Source of the DNA: Lamellibrachia columna
Taxonomy: Eukaryota > Annelida > Polychaeta > Sabellida > Siboglinidae
Direction: 5' to 3'
DNA length: 64,000 nucleotides
NCBI GenBank assembly: GCA_963662155.1
Contig: OY759272.1
Coordinates: 48,360,399-48,424,398, forward strand
The position numbers were made by a program, and so were the translations under genes. Shown in pieces: positions 23,940-36,000 of this stretch. The number at the start of each line of letters is the position of its first letter. Position 1 is the first letter of the stretch. The notes under the pieces are model-generated. The model was not told the origin of the DNA. It did no database searches and saw nothing but the letters and a program-made list of their open reading frames with translations.

Positions 23940-24205
23940 TCACTCGTACCACAGTACAACCACCGCCACTACCACAGCAAAACCACCACCACTACCACAA
24001 CACAACCACCACCACTACCACAACACAACTACTACCACAACACAACTACTACCACAACACAACCACCACCACTACCACAACACTACTACCACAACACAAC
24101 CACCACCACAACACAACTACTACCACAACACAACCACCACCACTACCACAACACAACTACTACCACAACACAACTACCACCACAACACAACCACTGCCAC
24201 TACTA
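23940..24205. repeat. AC-rich low-complexity tract (acc/acaacc mixtures)
   Basis: Irregular mixture of accaccaccactacc and acaacacaactactacc blocks directly after the 30-bp array. The plus strand is nearly free of G. Confidence 0.93.
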
Positions 24206-24403
24206 CTTTTCATTTGTTTACATTCCACAATTTGAAAGATGACACATAATGACATTTTTATGTATGTATTTATTGATGTTTTATTTGATTAGTGTTATCA
24301 ATTATTTTGAATTGTATATGAATTATATTAAAAGGTATATAACTGTGATGGCCCATTTAAAATCATGCTATAAACATGACATGGTCACCATGGTGAAATG
24401 AAG
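24206..24403. other. Short AT-rich spacer
   Basis: Separates two arrays. Contains gtcaccatggtgaa, a short palindrome-like stretch. Nothing else seen. Confidence 0.5.
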
Positions 24404-26195
24404 CTTTTACTATCTTACAACGACTAGGGGGCAACAACACATCAATCTATTGATCCATCGCAACAGTCGTTTACTACAATGACTAAGGGGCAACAACACA
24501 TCAATCTATTGATCCATCGCAACAGTCGTTTACTACAATGACTAGGGGGCAACAACACATCAATCTATTGATCCATCGCAAGTCTTTTACTACAATGACT
24601 AGGGGGCAACAACACATCAATCTATTGATCCATCACAACAGTATTTTACTACAATGACTAGGGGGCAACAACACATCAATCTATTGATTCATCGCAAGTC
24701 TTTTACTACAATGACTAGGGGGCAACAACACATCAATCTATTGATCCATCGCAACAGTATTTTACTACAATGACTAGGGGGCAACAACACATCAATCTAT
24801 TGATTCATCGCAAGTCTTTTACTACAATGACTAGGGGGCAACAATACATCAAACTATTGATCCATCGCAACAGTCTTTTACTACAATGATTAGGGGGCAA
24901 CAATACATCAAACTATTGATCCATCGCAATAGTCTTTTACTACAATGACTAGGGGGCAACAATACATCAATCTATTGATCCATCGCAATAGTCTTACTAC
25001 AATGACTAGGGGGCAACAATACATTAATCTATTGATCCATCGCAATAGTCTTTTACTACAACGACTAGGGGGCAACAATACATCAAACTATTGATCCATC
25101 GCAATAGTCTTTTACTACAACGACTAGGGGGCAACAATACATCAATCTATTGATCCATCGCAATAGTCTTTTACTACAACGACTAGGGGGCAACAATACA
25201 TCAATCTATTGATCCATCGCAATGGTCTTTTACTACAACGACTAGGGGGCAACAATACATAAAACTATTGATCCATTGCAACAGTCTTTTACTACAATGA
25301 CTAGGGGGCAACAATACATCAAATTATAGATCCATCGCAATAGTCTTACTACAATGACTAGGGGGCAACAATACATCAATCTATTGATCCATCGCAACAG
25401 TCTTTTACTACAATGACTAGGGGGCAACAATACATCAAACTATTGATCCATCGCAATAGTCTTTTACTACAATGACTAGGGGGCAACAATACATCAAACT
25501 ATTGATCCATCGCAATAGTCTTTTACTACAATGACTAGGGGGCAACAATACATTAATCTATTGATCCATCGCAATAGTCTTTTACTACAATGACTAGGGG
25601 GCAACAATACATCAAACTATTGATCCATCGCAATAGTCTTTTACTACAATGACTAGGGGGCAACAATACATCAAACTATTGATCCATCGCAACAGTCTTT
25701 TACTACAACGACTAGGGGGCAACAATACATCAAACTATTGATCCATCGCAATAGTCTTACTACAATGATTAGGGGGCAACAATACATCAAACTATTGATC
25801 CATCGCAATAGTCTTACTACAACGACTAGGGGGCAACAATACATCAATCTATTGATCCATCGCAATGGTCTTTTACTACAACGACTAGGGGGCAACAATA
25901 CATAAAACTATTGATCCATCGCAAGTCTTTTACTACAACGTCTAGGGGGCAACAATACATAAAACTATTGATCCATCGCAATAGTCTTTTTACTACAATG
26001 ACTAGAGGGCAACAATACATCAAACTATTGATCCATCGCAATAGTCTTTTTACTACAATGACTAGAGGGCAACAATACATCAAACTATAACGACTAGGGA
26101 GCAACAATACATAAAACTACTGATCCATCACAATAGTCTTACTACAACGACTAGGGGGCAATAATACATCAAACTATTGATCCATCGCAATAGTC
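24404..26195. repeat. 59-bp minisatellite, about 30 copies, with length variants
   Basis: The unit starts actacaatgactagggggca and ends tccatcgcaa(c/t)agtctttt. Length variants of 56 and 57 bp come from loss of 'aca' or 'ttt'. Left copies read caacaacacatcaatctatt while copies right of about 24.84 kb read caacaatacatcaaactatt, a sharp internal boundary. The right end is more disordered: a shortened unit near 26085 and a 'tagaggg' variant. Confidence 0.97.
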
Positions 26196-26639
26196 GATGT
26201 CACAACTCAACATTATCAATAGTAAATGTAACTATCAATAGGTATTTTCGAAAGTATACTAAACTATCAATAGTAACCATAGTTGACAAAACAAACCAGC
26301 AGGGCTACTTGTGTCAGTATAACACTCTTCGTAATCATGCTTTTTCAACTTTATTTGGTAATTTTACTTATTTAGCGACCTAACGTAGGCAATCATCGAT
26401 CAGAGCAGTGTCAATCTCAGATTCACCATTTTTGGTCAACTGCTTTCAAGCCAAGGCTACATGGTGGCGCCACCCATCAATTACAGTTGGGGACAGTTTT
26501 CCTCACTTTTCGCTATTCCATGATACTATTACAACACTATCACAACACTGTCACAGTAGCACCGCTTTAGTAACACAGCCATCACAATAGTAAACCACCC
26601 CAATAGTCCCACATAACTAATACTGATTCTAGATTGAAT

Positions 26640-26703
26640 TGATCATGGTATGTGCGTGCGTGCATACGTGCGCATGTGCATGCGTGATGCATGCATGCAC
26701 AAA
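26640..26703. repeat. Alternating purine-pyrimidine tract (gtgcgtgcatacgtgcgcat type)
   Basis: About 60 bp of almost unbroken RY alternation with gtgc, gcat and atgc steps, the sequence class that can adopt left-handed DNA. Not a regular tandem repeat. Confidence 0.7.
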
Positions 26704-27297
26704 GAAACTAGTATAGCCAGCGGCTTCTTGGACTTGGAGGTCAGTCTGAGAGGATAGCCGGTCAAAGGGTCAATCTATGTGTAACATCAGCCCATGCCTC
26801 AGACAGTTGATGATCAACTGACCAGGTCAAGACGCTAGACAGGTATACATGCAGCGGTCAAGATCATGGCTTACTGCCATAGCAACGGCTACCACCTTGG
26901 AGCCCTCCTAAGGACAGACAGGGATTTGGGTCAAGTGGAATAAAAGGATTACAGAAGAGATCTGGTGGGACTGAAGGAACAATGAACTCCAATGGAGTTG
27001 TCCTCATTCACTGGAACACATCTGAAATTTCAGTGGACTGGAACATTGTCTGTGCTTCAAACGAAGATAAAAGCACTGGAATTAGCCTTGGCAAATCAAT
27101 AAGTGCATAGAAATATAAACGCCTTACATATCAGTGATAGACAGACAGCAGGCAGATGAACACTTCCAGATACGATGCGTTTATGTGATCACATACTGAT
27201 GTACAAAAAGATACAGAATTTCAATTTTGGCTAGATGGTTAGTAACAATTTAGATGTGTCATTAAAGTACGTTTGACCATTTTTATCATGAAATCAT

Positions 27298-27366
27298 GTT
27301 ATATAATACGTTAGTTATATAATACGTTAGTTATATAATATGCTAGTTATATAATATGTTAGTTAT
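27298..27366. repeat. 16-bp tandem repeat (gttatataatacgtta), 4 copies
   Basis: The first two copies carry acgtta, the last two atgcta and atgtta. Confidence 0.9.
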
Positions 27367-28032
27367 AATCTGATTTTACGGTAGTACTGGGCTAGCTCTG
27401 ATGTTGTAAACTGTTTAGCTATTTTGACTAAAGCTCCCATTTTATGTGTAGCCAAATACAAATTGGTTTAGCCAAATTTGTTTACATCCATCTAGAAAAC
27501 AACAAACGCTCATGTATTCTGCATGCATGCTATGAAAATTGGTTCAAATCCGATGTCATGTGGCCTATGGCCCAAATGGCCACCAGTATCGCTAGCCTAG
27601 TAGTATGTATATATTCTAACTTTTTGACCGGCCAAATTGGGAGCAGTGGTCTAACGGTCAGAACGGATGGTGGTTTAGTCCTACTGATTAAAAACTGTGA
27701 CTATGAAAAAACTATGAATTAATACCGACCTTGCCATTCTGCTTAGAAACACTTAGAAATGGGTGCAACTGATAATTGTGACACGATTTTTCCTTTATAT
27801 TCTAATAAAAGTTCATGTTTTTATCTGTCATTTCATCAATATAAACAATGACCTGGCACAGTCTTGTACGACTTTGTACATATCGACATGTTGAGTAGTT
27901 TCGGAGATATTGTCGTAAGACGACTTATGAGATGAAACCGATCCTAACTGTCACAATGTCGTGCATTCAGCCACACATGCGACATTTGACATACAGGCTT
28001 TATAGAGACATAGCAGTGAATAACCTACTCAC

Positions 28033-28099
28033 CAGCACGAGACGTCTCCTCAACATATCCTCCAATGTCACATTGCACTTGTAGTAATTACCTGGTCGT
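28033..28099 (-). CDS. Candidate 67-nt internal exon with strong splice signals, family not recognised
   Basis: On the minus strand a pyrimidine-rich acceptor (ttttctgtctgttgccag) precedes the exon, and ctg/gtgagtagg, a near-consensus donor (gtgagt = complement of 28027-28032), follows it. Read with two bases from the previous exon it encodes RPGNYYKCNVTLEDMLRRRL followed by VL and ends in phase 0. The frame is open throughout and the composition is protein-like (one cysteine, paired tyrosines, basic C-terminal end). The combination of both splice signals and an open frame is the best exon evidence in the window. I cannot name the gene. If real, it belongs to a minus-strand gene whose introns hold the neighbouring arrays. 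Confidence 0.5.
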
Positions 28100-28441
28100 C
28101 TGGCAACAGACAGAAAAGGCAAAATATTAGTTTGATCCAACGCAGTAGTCGGTACCTGGAATAGCATGTTTTTGACGCTAGACGGCAGGCATAATGAATG
28201 CAATGCATCGAGTGTCGACGGAAGTACAACGTTATTTTGTACTTTAAATTAGAGAGTCAGAACAATGATTTATCCATCCTTGAACAAGCATGAACTAATT
28301 TAACAGTTTGTCTGATTTCATAAAAACTACATACAATAGTTGCACAAACAAGCTAGCACGTTGCAGTGGATACTAGGCAGGTTTGGTTTTTCACAAAATT
28401 AATTTGAAATGAGACTAGCAAAAAAATCGAACTGATTAACA
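28100..28441. other. Sequence upstream of the candidate exon, nothing else recognised
   Basis: Probably intron if the exon at 28033-28099 is real. No array or element end. Confidence 0.45.
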
Positions 28442-28719
28442 CTTTCTATCGTGACTACGACTTTTTTACATAGTTACCCATTCTATCCTGACTACGACTT
28501 TTTACATAGTTACCCATTCTATCCTGACTACGACTTTTTACATAGTTACCCATTCTATCCTGACTACGACTTTTTACATAGTTACCCATTCTATCCTGAC
28601 TACGACTTTTTACATAGTTACCCATTCTATCCTGACTACGACTTTTTACATAGTTACCCATTCTATCCTGACTACGACTTTTTACATAGTTACCCATTCT
28701 ATCCTGACTACGACTTTTT
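28442..28719. repeat. 36-bp minisatellite, about 7.6 copies
   Basis: The unit is catagttacccattctatcc followed by tgactacgacttttta. Copies are almost identical; the first has 'gtgac' and an extra t. The FLHSYPFYPDYD frame (12-residue period) and its minus-strand counterpart are by-products. Confidence 0.97.
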
Positions 28720-28852
28720 GAGTAAAATGAGTGTATGTGTACTGGCATGGGACACTTCCTGTTTTTATACGTTGTCCTGTTTAAATCTTTGACGGTGATT
28801 TTGAGCGTAGTAAATTATTAAATAAAGTGTTGATTTTCGTTGTTGTCACAAA

Positions 28853-28999
28853 ATGGCCGACGCCAATCACGGCACGCGTGATGGCAACAATGTTGATGCA
28901 TTCTCAGATGATTCAGATGTTATTTTAAATAGTAATCAGGCGGTTTTTGAATCAATCGATTGGCACAAGTTTATGACAACTGGATCCAACTTTGGCTAG
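28853..28999 (+). CDS. Short acidic ORF (48 codons), possible transposase N-terminus or lone small gene
   Basis: The start has a good context (cacaaaATGG). The protein begins MADANHGTRDGNNVDAFSDD, continues SDVILNSNQAVFESIDWHKF and ends a few residues later at tag. An acidic S/D-rich N-terminus is common in DNA transposases and in some regulators. In another frame, directly overlapping and continuing to 29154, the sequence reads VEDSETDCDSEGFHGRW, also acidic and protein-like. A single frameshift would join the two, so this may be a broken coding region. Polyadenylation signals aataaa follow at 29143 and 29155. Function unknown. Confidence 0.4.
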   Translation: MADANHGTRDGNNVDAFSDDSDVILNSNQAVFESIDWHKFMTTGSNFG

Positions 29000-29160
29000 T
29001 AGAGGATTCAGAAACCGACTGTGATTCTGAGGGTTTCCACGGACGATGGGTTTTTGACAATTTCGCACAGAGATGCTCTCGAATGTGGTATGGATGGCGG
29101 TTCAAGAATAACTGTTTTCTAGTTGTGTTTTGTTACCTGAAAAATAAAAGTTGAAATAAA
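29000..29160 (+). pseudogene. Possible frameshifted continuation of the acidic ORF, ending at poly(A) signals
   Basis: There is no ATG for this frame near its start, but it stays open to 29154 with residues typical of folded protein (FHGRWVFDNFAQRCSRMWYG). Two aataaa signals lie at and just after its stop. The most economical reading is a decayed small gene or transposon ORF with a frameshift near 28.96-29.0 kb. Confidence 0.3.
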
Positions 29161-29790
29161 TATTGTGCTTATGTTTGTGGTCACTAGTATAAAAGTATTC
29201 AAGTTTAAAAATGCAATCAATTTAGCTGTCGTTCTTTTAAAACTGATATTTTTTAAAGTGAAGAAAAAATGGTGGCACGTTGGGTGATTTTTAGTCATTA
29301 CTTTATTTGATAAAATGTACCATAACTTTGTAATAGATAGTTATGTTCTTCTACTTTTCTTACCATTTGAATCCGGACTTAATTCGGAAGCTTTCATTCA
29401 CTGATACTGAACTCAAACATAAGAAATAGATATGGTAAAGTTAAAATAGATATGGTAAAGTTAAAATAGATATGGTAAAGTTAAAATGGACCTACATTTA
29501 TAAAATTCACACCATTCAAAAGATAATTTAATTAGCTTTCATTTCATATATAGTTTATAGTACTTGCCGACACATAAAGCATAACAAATACAACATGAAC
29601 AAGGAAAGTTAAGACAAAAAACATGAAATCCGTGCGAAAGCAAATTTGCTTGGGAACTTAGAGGCTTATTCTGGATGCGCGTCTGGGATAAAGAGTTAAG
29701 CACCTTTAAGTTGGTGTGAATCGCACTGATTTGTAATTTTCTTAAAAAGTTGTATTAGGTTGGCATTATTATTAATCAATTACAATTATA
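29161..29790. other. AT-rich sequence, nothing recognised apart from a small repeat
   Basis: Only the 21-bp repeat at 29423-29487 stands out. Confidence 0.45.
29423..29487. repeat. 21-bp tandem repeat, 3 copies
   Basis: The unit aaatagatatggtaaagtta plus a is repeated three times with no differences in the core. Confidence 0.92.
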
Positions 29791-29809
29791 TAATTGGACT
29801 TAGCCCTGG
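29791..29809. mobile_element. MITE-like terminal motif (isolated end)
   Basis: taattggacttagccctgg, preceded by atcaattacaatta, matches the AATTAC-rich family terminus. A C-rich run (acccccaccccccac) follows immediately. Confidence 0.45.
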
Positions 29810-29944
29810 ACCCCCCACCCCCACCCCCCACTCTGCCTTCCCCCATATGAAACAGGATCAACCAGGTTACATGAGCAGCATCCCGCCAGACAGCATACCA
29901 GCCCAAAGAATGGGAGCTGCAGCTAATATATCAGCACAGGCAAA

Positions 29945-30418
29945 CCAGATGACAACTATTCCATGCTGATACACTGCCAGACCATGATACAAGCCAGATG
30001 ACAACTATTCCATGCTGATACACTGCCAGACCATGATACAAGCCAGATGACAACTATTCCATGCTGATACACTGCCAGACCATGATACAAGCCAGATGAC
30101 AACTATTCCATGCTGATACACTGCCAGACCATGATACAAGCCAGATGACAACTATTCCATGCTGATACACTGCCAGACCATGATACAAGCCAGATGACAA
30201 CTATTCCATGCTGATACACTGCCAGACCATGATACAAGCCAGATGACAACTATTCCATGCTGATACACTGCCAGACCATGATACAAGCCAGATGACAACT
30301 ATTCCATGCTGATACACTGCCAGACCATGATACAAGCCAGATGACAACTATTCCATGCTGATACACTGCCAGACCATGATACAAGCCAGATGACAACTAT
30401 TCCATGCTGATACACTGA
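29945..30418. repeat. 49-bp minisatellite, about 9.6 copies, essentially identical
   Basis: The unit starts ccagatgacaactattccat, runs through gctgatacactgccagacca and ends tgatacaag. I see no substitution between internal copies, so the array is very young or actively homogenised. Confidence 0.97.
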
Positions 30419-30591
30419 TACAATTTTCCGATATCACAGTGAGTATTATCATTTGGTCAATTCTCCGAAATATAACTAATTTTTCACATTTACCAGGGTT
30501 TGGTCAGTTTGCAGTTCTAATCTTTATTCGTGACGCAAGCTGACAGACAACGAACTAGCGAGTACACCATTCATTGTTGTTGTCTGCTGCC

Positions 30592-30774
30592 ATGGCAACC
30601 AGCAAACAGTGTCAACGGAATGAGAGCAACTCCAAGAAGATGTCATGTAGTAATCTAGACAGGAATAAGTTTCTGCTGCCAACTTTGTGCTTGTTATTTT
30701 TGGTATTGTCTACCTATCTTACATTATCCTCGTGGGAGAGCACCCAGAAAGAACTGGTTTACATCTTTGTCTAG
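30592..30774 (+). CDS. Candidate first coding exon of a membrane-anchored protein, family not recognised
   Basis: The ATG sits in a strong context (gctgccATGGcaacc); an in-frame ATG at 30574 is an alternative start. The protein begins MATSKQCQRNESNSKKMSCS, with a polar, basic tail of about 30 residues, followed by one hydrophobic segment FLLPTLCLLFLVLSTYLTLS and then polar sequence before a stop at 30772. A short cytoplasmic tail, one membrane span and a following stem is the layout of type II Golgi enzymes, but no catalytic domain is visible. The frame after the span probably runs into intron; ctg/gtttac near 30760 is only a weak donor. Confidence 0.35.
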   Translation: MATSKQCQRNESNSKKMSCSNLDRNKFLLPTLCLLFLVLSTYLTLSSWESTQKELVYIFV

Positions 30775-31518
30775 TTTATACAAAAGTAAAAAACATATTA
30801 TACGCCTGCTCTAAGGCAACAAGTAGCTGTTTACTAATAAACACTGTAGCGAAGGACAGATCCAAGTTCAGGATGGTGAGCCTGAAAATAAGACCTCGGC
30901 CAAAGTTATTCATGTCCGAAGTTAGAGTGATGGTGCTCAGCAAATATGCAGACGGCCTGACCTAGAAATGAACAGCAATCTCATGATAGGTGTGCCATGT
31001 CCATCAAACGCACATTCTGCCGCATATATGGCGGACTGTACATTACGAAGCTTGCACAGGGGTCTTGTCAAAATTGAGCACTCAAGGGACCGTGTCAGCT
31101 GTTCGTCTAGCATAGAAAGGCTGCTTTTTTAGCGTTAAAAAAGCTTAAATGTACCCTTTCTAAACAGTGTGTAGAACCAAAGTTGTTTTTTTCTTCGAAG
31201 GCATGCGGTCTTCATGACAGCTGCACCCTGGTTAAATATAAAACAAAACTATATTGATTATACATCAGCACAGCTGGTATGAATAAAATAGGTTGTTTAT
31301 TTTCATTTTGCAAATATCATATATTATCACCTGTCTGTGCTGAAAACGACCGGGTCGCAAAATGTGTCGCCATCTGGTGGTGACTGGCTGGAAGAAAGCA
31401 GTCATCCCAAGGAGCAATCAGCCGGAAAAAATGACTTGTGGGGGTTCAACGAACAGTTGGATCAGCTTTGAAGGCAGAGGAGACATTGGACAGGACAGCC
31501 GGGCCGGTTCTTCCAGAG
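30775..31518. other. Non-repetitive sequence without a supported gene
   Basis: Frames at 30687-30965 and 31362-31634 are not recognisable. Confidence 0.4.
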
Positions 31519-31575
31519 ACAGTCAGCCAGTCACACGCGGTCAGCCAGTCACACACGGTCAGCCAGTCACACACC
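31519..31575. repeat. 18-bp tandem repeat (ggtcagccagtcacacac), 3 copies
   Basis: Three near-identical copies, the first with cgcg in place of caca. Confidence 0.9.
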
Positions 31576-31749
31576 GGACCAGTCATCCAAACTCGTCCAG
31601 ACATGCTAATGTGTGTCACTTCCTAACTGCCTGATAAACACTTCCGACAAGAGAGACGAGTCTCCATGTTAATCGGTTCAGACACCAATCTTAATCTGAA
31701 TTCCATTTGTCAGCCCAGCTGGGGGGAAAGTGACGGACAAAGTCTGGTT

Positions 31750-32832
31750 ATGTGTCTGTATAACTGGTGGTTGGTGTCGTCTGTCTGTCACTGTCACCTT
31801 CTGTGCATATAACTGGTGGTTGGTATCGTCTGTCTGGCACTGTCACCTTCTGTGCATATAACTGGTGGTTGGTATCGTCTGTCTGTCACTGTCACCTTCT
31901 GTGCATATAACTGGTGGTTGGTATCGTCTGTCTGGCACTGTCACCTTCTGTGCATATAACTGGTGGTTGGTGTCGTCTGTCTGTCACTGTCACCTTCTGT
32001 GCATATAACTGGTGGTTGGTATCGTCTGTCTGGCACTGTCACCTTCTGTGCATATAACTGGTGGTTGGTGTCATCTGTCTGTCACTGTCACCTTCTGTGC
32101 ATATAACTGGTGGTTGGTGTCGTCTGTCTGTCACTGTCACCTTCTGTGCATATAACTGGTGGTTGGTATCGTCTGTCTGTCACTGTCACCTTCTGTGCAT
32201 ATAACTGGTGGTTGGTGTCATCTGTCTGTCACTGTCACCTTCTGTGCATATAACTGGTGGTTGGTGTCGTCTGTCTGTCACTGTCACCTTCTGTGCATAT
32301 AACTGGTGGTTGGTATCGTCTGTCTGGCACTGTCACCTTCTGTGCATATAACTGGTGGTTGGTGTCGTCTGTCTGGCACTGTCACCATCTGTGCATATAA
32401 CTGGTGGTTGGTGTCGTCTGTCTGTCACTGTCACCTTCTGTGCATATAACTGGTGGTTGGTATCATCTGTCTGGCACTGTCACCTTCTGTGCATATAACT
32501 GGTGGTTGGTGTCGTCTGTCTGGCACTGTCACCTTCTGTGCATATAACTGGTGGTTGGTGTCATCTGTCTGTCACTGTCACCTTCTGTGCATATAACTGG
32601 TGGTTGGTGTCGTCTGTCTGTCACTGTCACCTTCTGTGCATATAACTGGTGGTTGGTGTCGTCTGTCTGTCACTGTCACCTTCTGTGCATATAACTGGTG
32701 GTTGGTGTCGTCTGTCTGTCACTGTCACCTTCTGTGCATATAACTGGTGGTTGGTGTCATCTGTCTGTCACTGTCACCTTCTGTGCATATAACTGGTGGT
32801 TGGTATCGTCTGTCTGTCACCTTCTGTGCATC
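31750..32832. repeat. 49-bp minisatellite, about 22 copies
   Basis: The unit starts tgtctgtcactgtcaccttc, runs through tgtgcatataactggtggtt and ends ggt(a/g)tc(g/a)tc. Recurrent variants are tgtcac/ggcac and gtgtc/gtatc. Its length equals that of the unrelated array 1.3 kb upstream. It ends in a copy lacking the central part. Confidence 0.98.
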
Positions 32833-33038
32833 TCTAGGTCTATGTGTTAGAGTTCTACTATAGTCAGTTTTTCAATGATACTTGCTAACTTGTCAGTCTG
32901 TCTATGCATGGATCTGCCCGTCCGTCCATGTGCATGTGTCAATCCATCTATAGCTCTGTCCTGAAGTACCAGTTGGCGATCAGTGAACCTAATTAGATTT
33001 CTTAAGAAGTAGCCACAGTAAAACTTCTACATAATACA

Positions 33039-36000
33039 ACAGGGATACCACTGTAACAAGTAACAGGGATACCACTGTAACAAGTAACAGGGATACCACT
33101 GTAACAAGTAACAGGGATACCACTGTAACAAGTAACAGGGGTACCACTGTAACAAGTAACAGGGGTACCACTGTAACAAGTAACAGGGATACCACTGTAA
33201 CAAGTAACAGGGATACCACTGTAACAAGTAACAGGGATACCACTGTAACAAGTAACAGGAATACCACTGTAACAAGTAACAGGGGTACCACTGTAACAAG
33301 TAACAGGGGTACCACTGTAACAAGTAACAGGGATACCACTGTAACAAGTAACAGGGGTACCACTGTAACAAGTAACAGGGGTACCACTGTAACAAGTAAC
33401 AGGGATACCACTGTAACAAGTAACAGGGATACCACTGTAACAAGTAACAGGAATACCACTGTAACAAGTAACAGGGGTACCACTGTAACAAGTAACAGGG
33501 ATACCACTGTAACAAGTAACAGGGATACCACTGTAACAAGTAACAGGGATACCACTGTAACAAGTAACAGGGATACCACTGTAACAAGTAACAGGGATAC
33601 CACTGTAACAAGTAACAGGGATACCACTGTAACAAGTAACAGGGATACCACTGTAACAAGTAACAGGGATACCACTGTAACAAGTAACAGGGATACCACT
33701 GTAACAAGTAACAGGGGTACCACTGTATCAAGTAACAGGGATACCACTGTAACAAGTAACAGGGATACCACTGTAACAAGTAACAGGGATACCACTGTAA
33801 CAAGTAACAGGGATATCACTAACAAGTAACAGGGGTACCACTGTAACAAGTAACAGGGATACCACTGTAACAAGTAACAGGGATACCACTGCAACAAGTA
33901 ACAGGGATACCACTGTAACAAGTAACAGGGATACCACTGTAACAAGTAACAGGAATACCACTGTAACAAGTAACAGGGGTACCACTGTAACAAGTAACAG
34001 GGATACCACTGTAACAAGTAACAGGGATACCACTGTAACAAGTAACAGGGATACCACTGTAACAAGTAACAGGGATACCACTGTAACAAGTAACAGGGAT
34101 ACCACTGTAACAAGTAACAGGGATACCACTGTAACAAGTAACAGGGATACCACTGTAACAAGTAACAGGGATACCACTGTAACAAGTAACAGGGATACCA
34201 CTGTAACAAGTAACAGGGGTACCACTGTATCAAGTAACAGGGATACCACTGTAACAAGTAACAGGGATACCACTGTAACAAGTAACAGGGATACCACTGT
34301 AACAAGTAACAGGGATATCACTAACAAGTAACAGGGGTACCACTGTAACAAGTAACAGGGATACCACTGTAACAAGTAACAGGGATACCACTGCAACAAG
34401 TAACAGGGATACCACTGCAACAAGTAACAGGGGTACCACTGCAACAAGTAACAGGGATACCACTGCAACAAGTAACAGGGATACCACTGCAACAAGTAAC
34501 AGGGATACCACTGTAACAAGTAACAGGGATAGCACTGTAACAAGTAACAGGGATACCACTGTAACAAGTAACAGGGATACCACTGTAACAAGTAACAGGG
34601 ATACCACTGTAACAAGTAACAGGGGTACCACTGTAACAAGTAACAGGGATACCACTGTAACAAGTAACAGGGATACCACTGTAACAAGTAACAGGGGTAC
34701 CACTGTAACAAGTAACAGGGGTACCACTGTAACAAGTAACAGGGATACCACTGTAACAAGTAACAGGGGTACCACTGTAACAAGTAACAGGGGTACCACT
34801 GTAACAAGTAACAGGGATACCACTGTAACAAGTAACAGGGATACCACTGTAACAAGTAACAGGGGTACCACTGTAACAAGTAACAGGGATACCACTGTAA
34901 CAAGTAACAGGGGTACCACTGTAACAAGTAACAGGGATACCACTGTAACAAGTAACAGGGGTACCACTGTAACAAGTAACAGGGATACCACTGTAACAAG
35001 TAACAGGGATACCACTGTAACAAGTAACAGGGATACCACTGTAACAAGTAACAGGGATACCACTGTAACAAGTAACAGGGATACCACTGTAACAAGTAAC
35101 AGGGATACCACTGTAACAAGTAACAGGGATACCACTGTAACAAGTAACAGGGATACCACTGTAACAAGTAACAGGGATACCACTGTAACAAGTAACAGGG
35201 GTACCACTGTAACAAGTAACAGGGATACCACTGTAACAAGTAACAGGGATACCACTGTAACAAGTAACAGGGATACCACTGTAACAAGTAACAGGGATAC
35301 CACTGTAACAAGTAACAGGGATACCACTGTAACAAGTAACAGGGGTACCACTGTAACAAGTAACAGGGATATCACTAACAAGTAACAGGGGTACCACTGT
35401 AACAAGTAACAGGGATACCACTGTAACAAGTAACAGGGATACCACTGTAACAAGTAACAGGGATACCACTGTAACAAGTAACAGGGATATCACTAACAAG
35501 TAGCAGGGGTACCACTGTAACAAGTAACAGGGATACCACTGTAACAAGTAACAGGGATACCACTGTAACAAGTAACAGGGGTACCACTGTAACAAGTAAC
35601 AGGGATATCACTAACAAGTAACAGGGGTACCACTGTAACAAGTAACAGGGATACCACTGTAACAAGTAACAGGGATACCACTGTAACAAGTAACAGGGAT
35701 ACCACTGTAACAAGTAACAGGGATATCACTAACAAGTAACAGGGGTACCACTGTAACAAGTAACAGGGATACCACTGTAACAAGTAACAGGGATACCACT
35801 GTAACAAGTAACAGGGGTACCACTGTAACAAGTAACAGGGATACCACTGTAACAAGTAACAGGGGTACCACTGTAACAAGTAACAGGGATACCACTGTAA
35901 CAAGTAACAGGGATACCACTGTAACAAGTAACAGGGGTACCACTGTAACAAGTAACAGGGATACCACTGTAACAAGTAACAGGGGTACCACTGTAACAAG

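Larger units (their letters stand above)
26196..28032. other. Non-repetitive sequence without a supported gene
   Basis: Contains the alternating purine/pyrimidine tract at 26640-26703 and a 16-bp repeat at 27298-27366, listed separately. No recognisable coding frame. Confidence 0.45.

Noticed and set aside
22535..24249. 466-codon and related frames in the 30-bp array
   Set aside because: A 10-residue period in several frames and both strands; low-complexity continuation into the AC-rich tract.
27640..27690. tRNA/SINE-like A box (tggtctaacgg)
   Set aside because: No B box or cloverleaf-compatible downstream sequence at the right distance, and no SINE body or tail.
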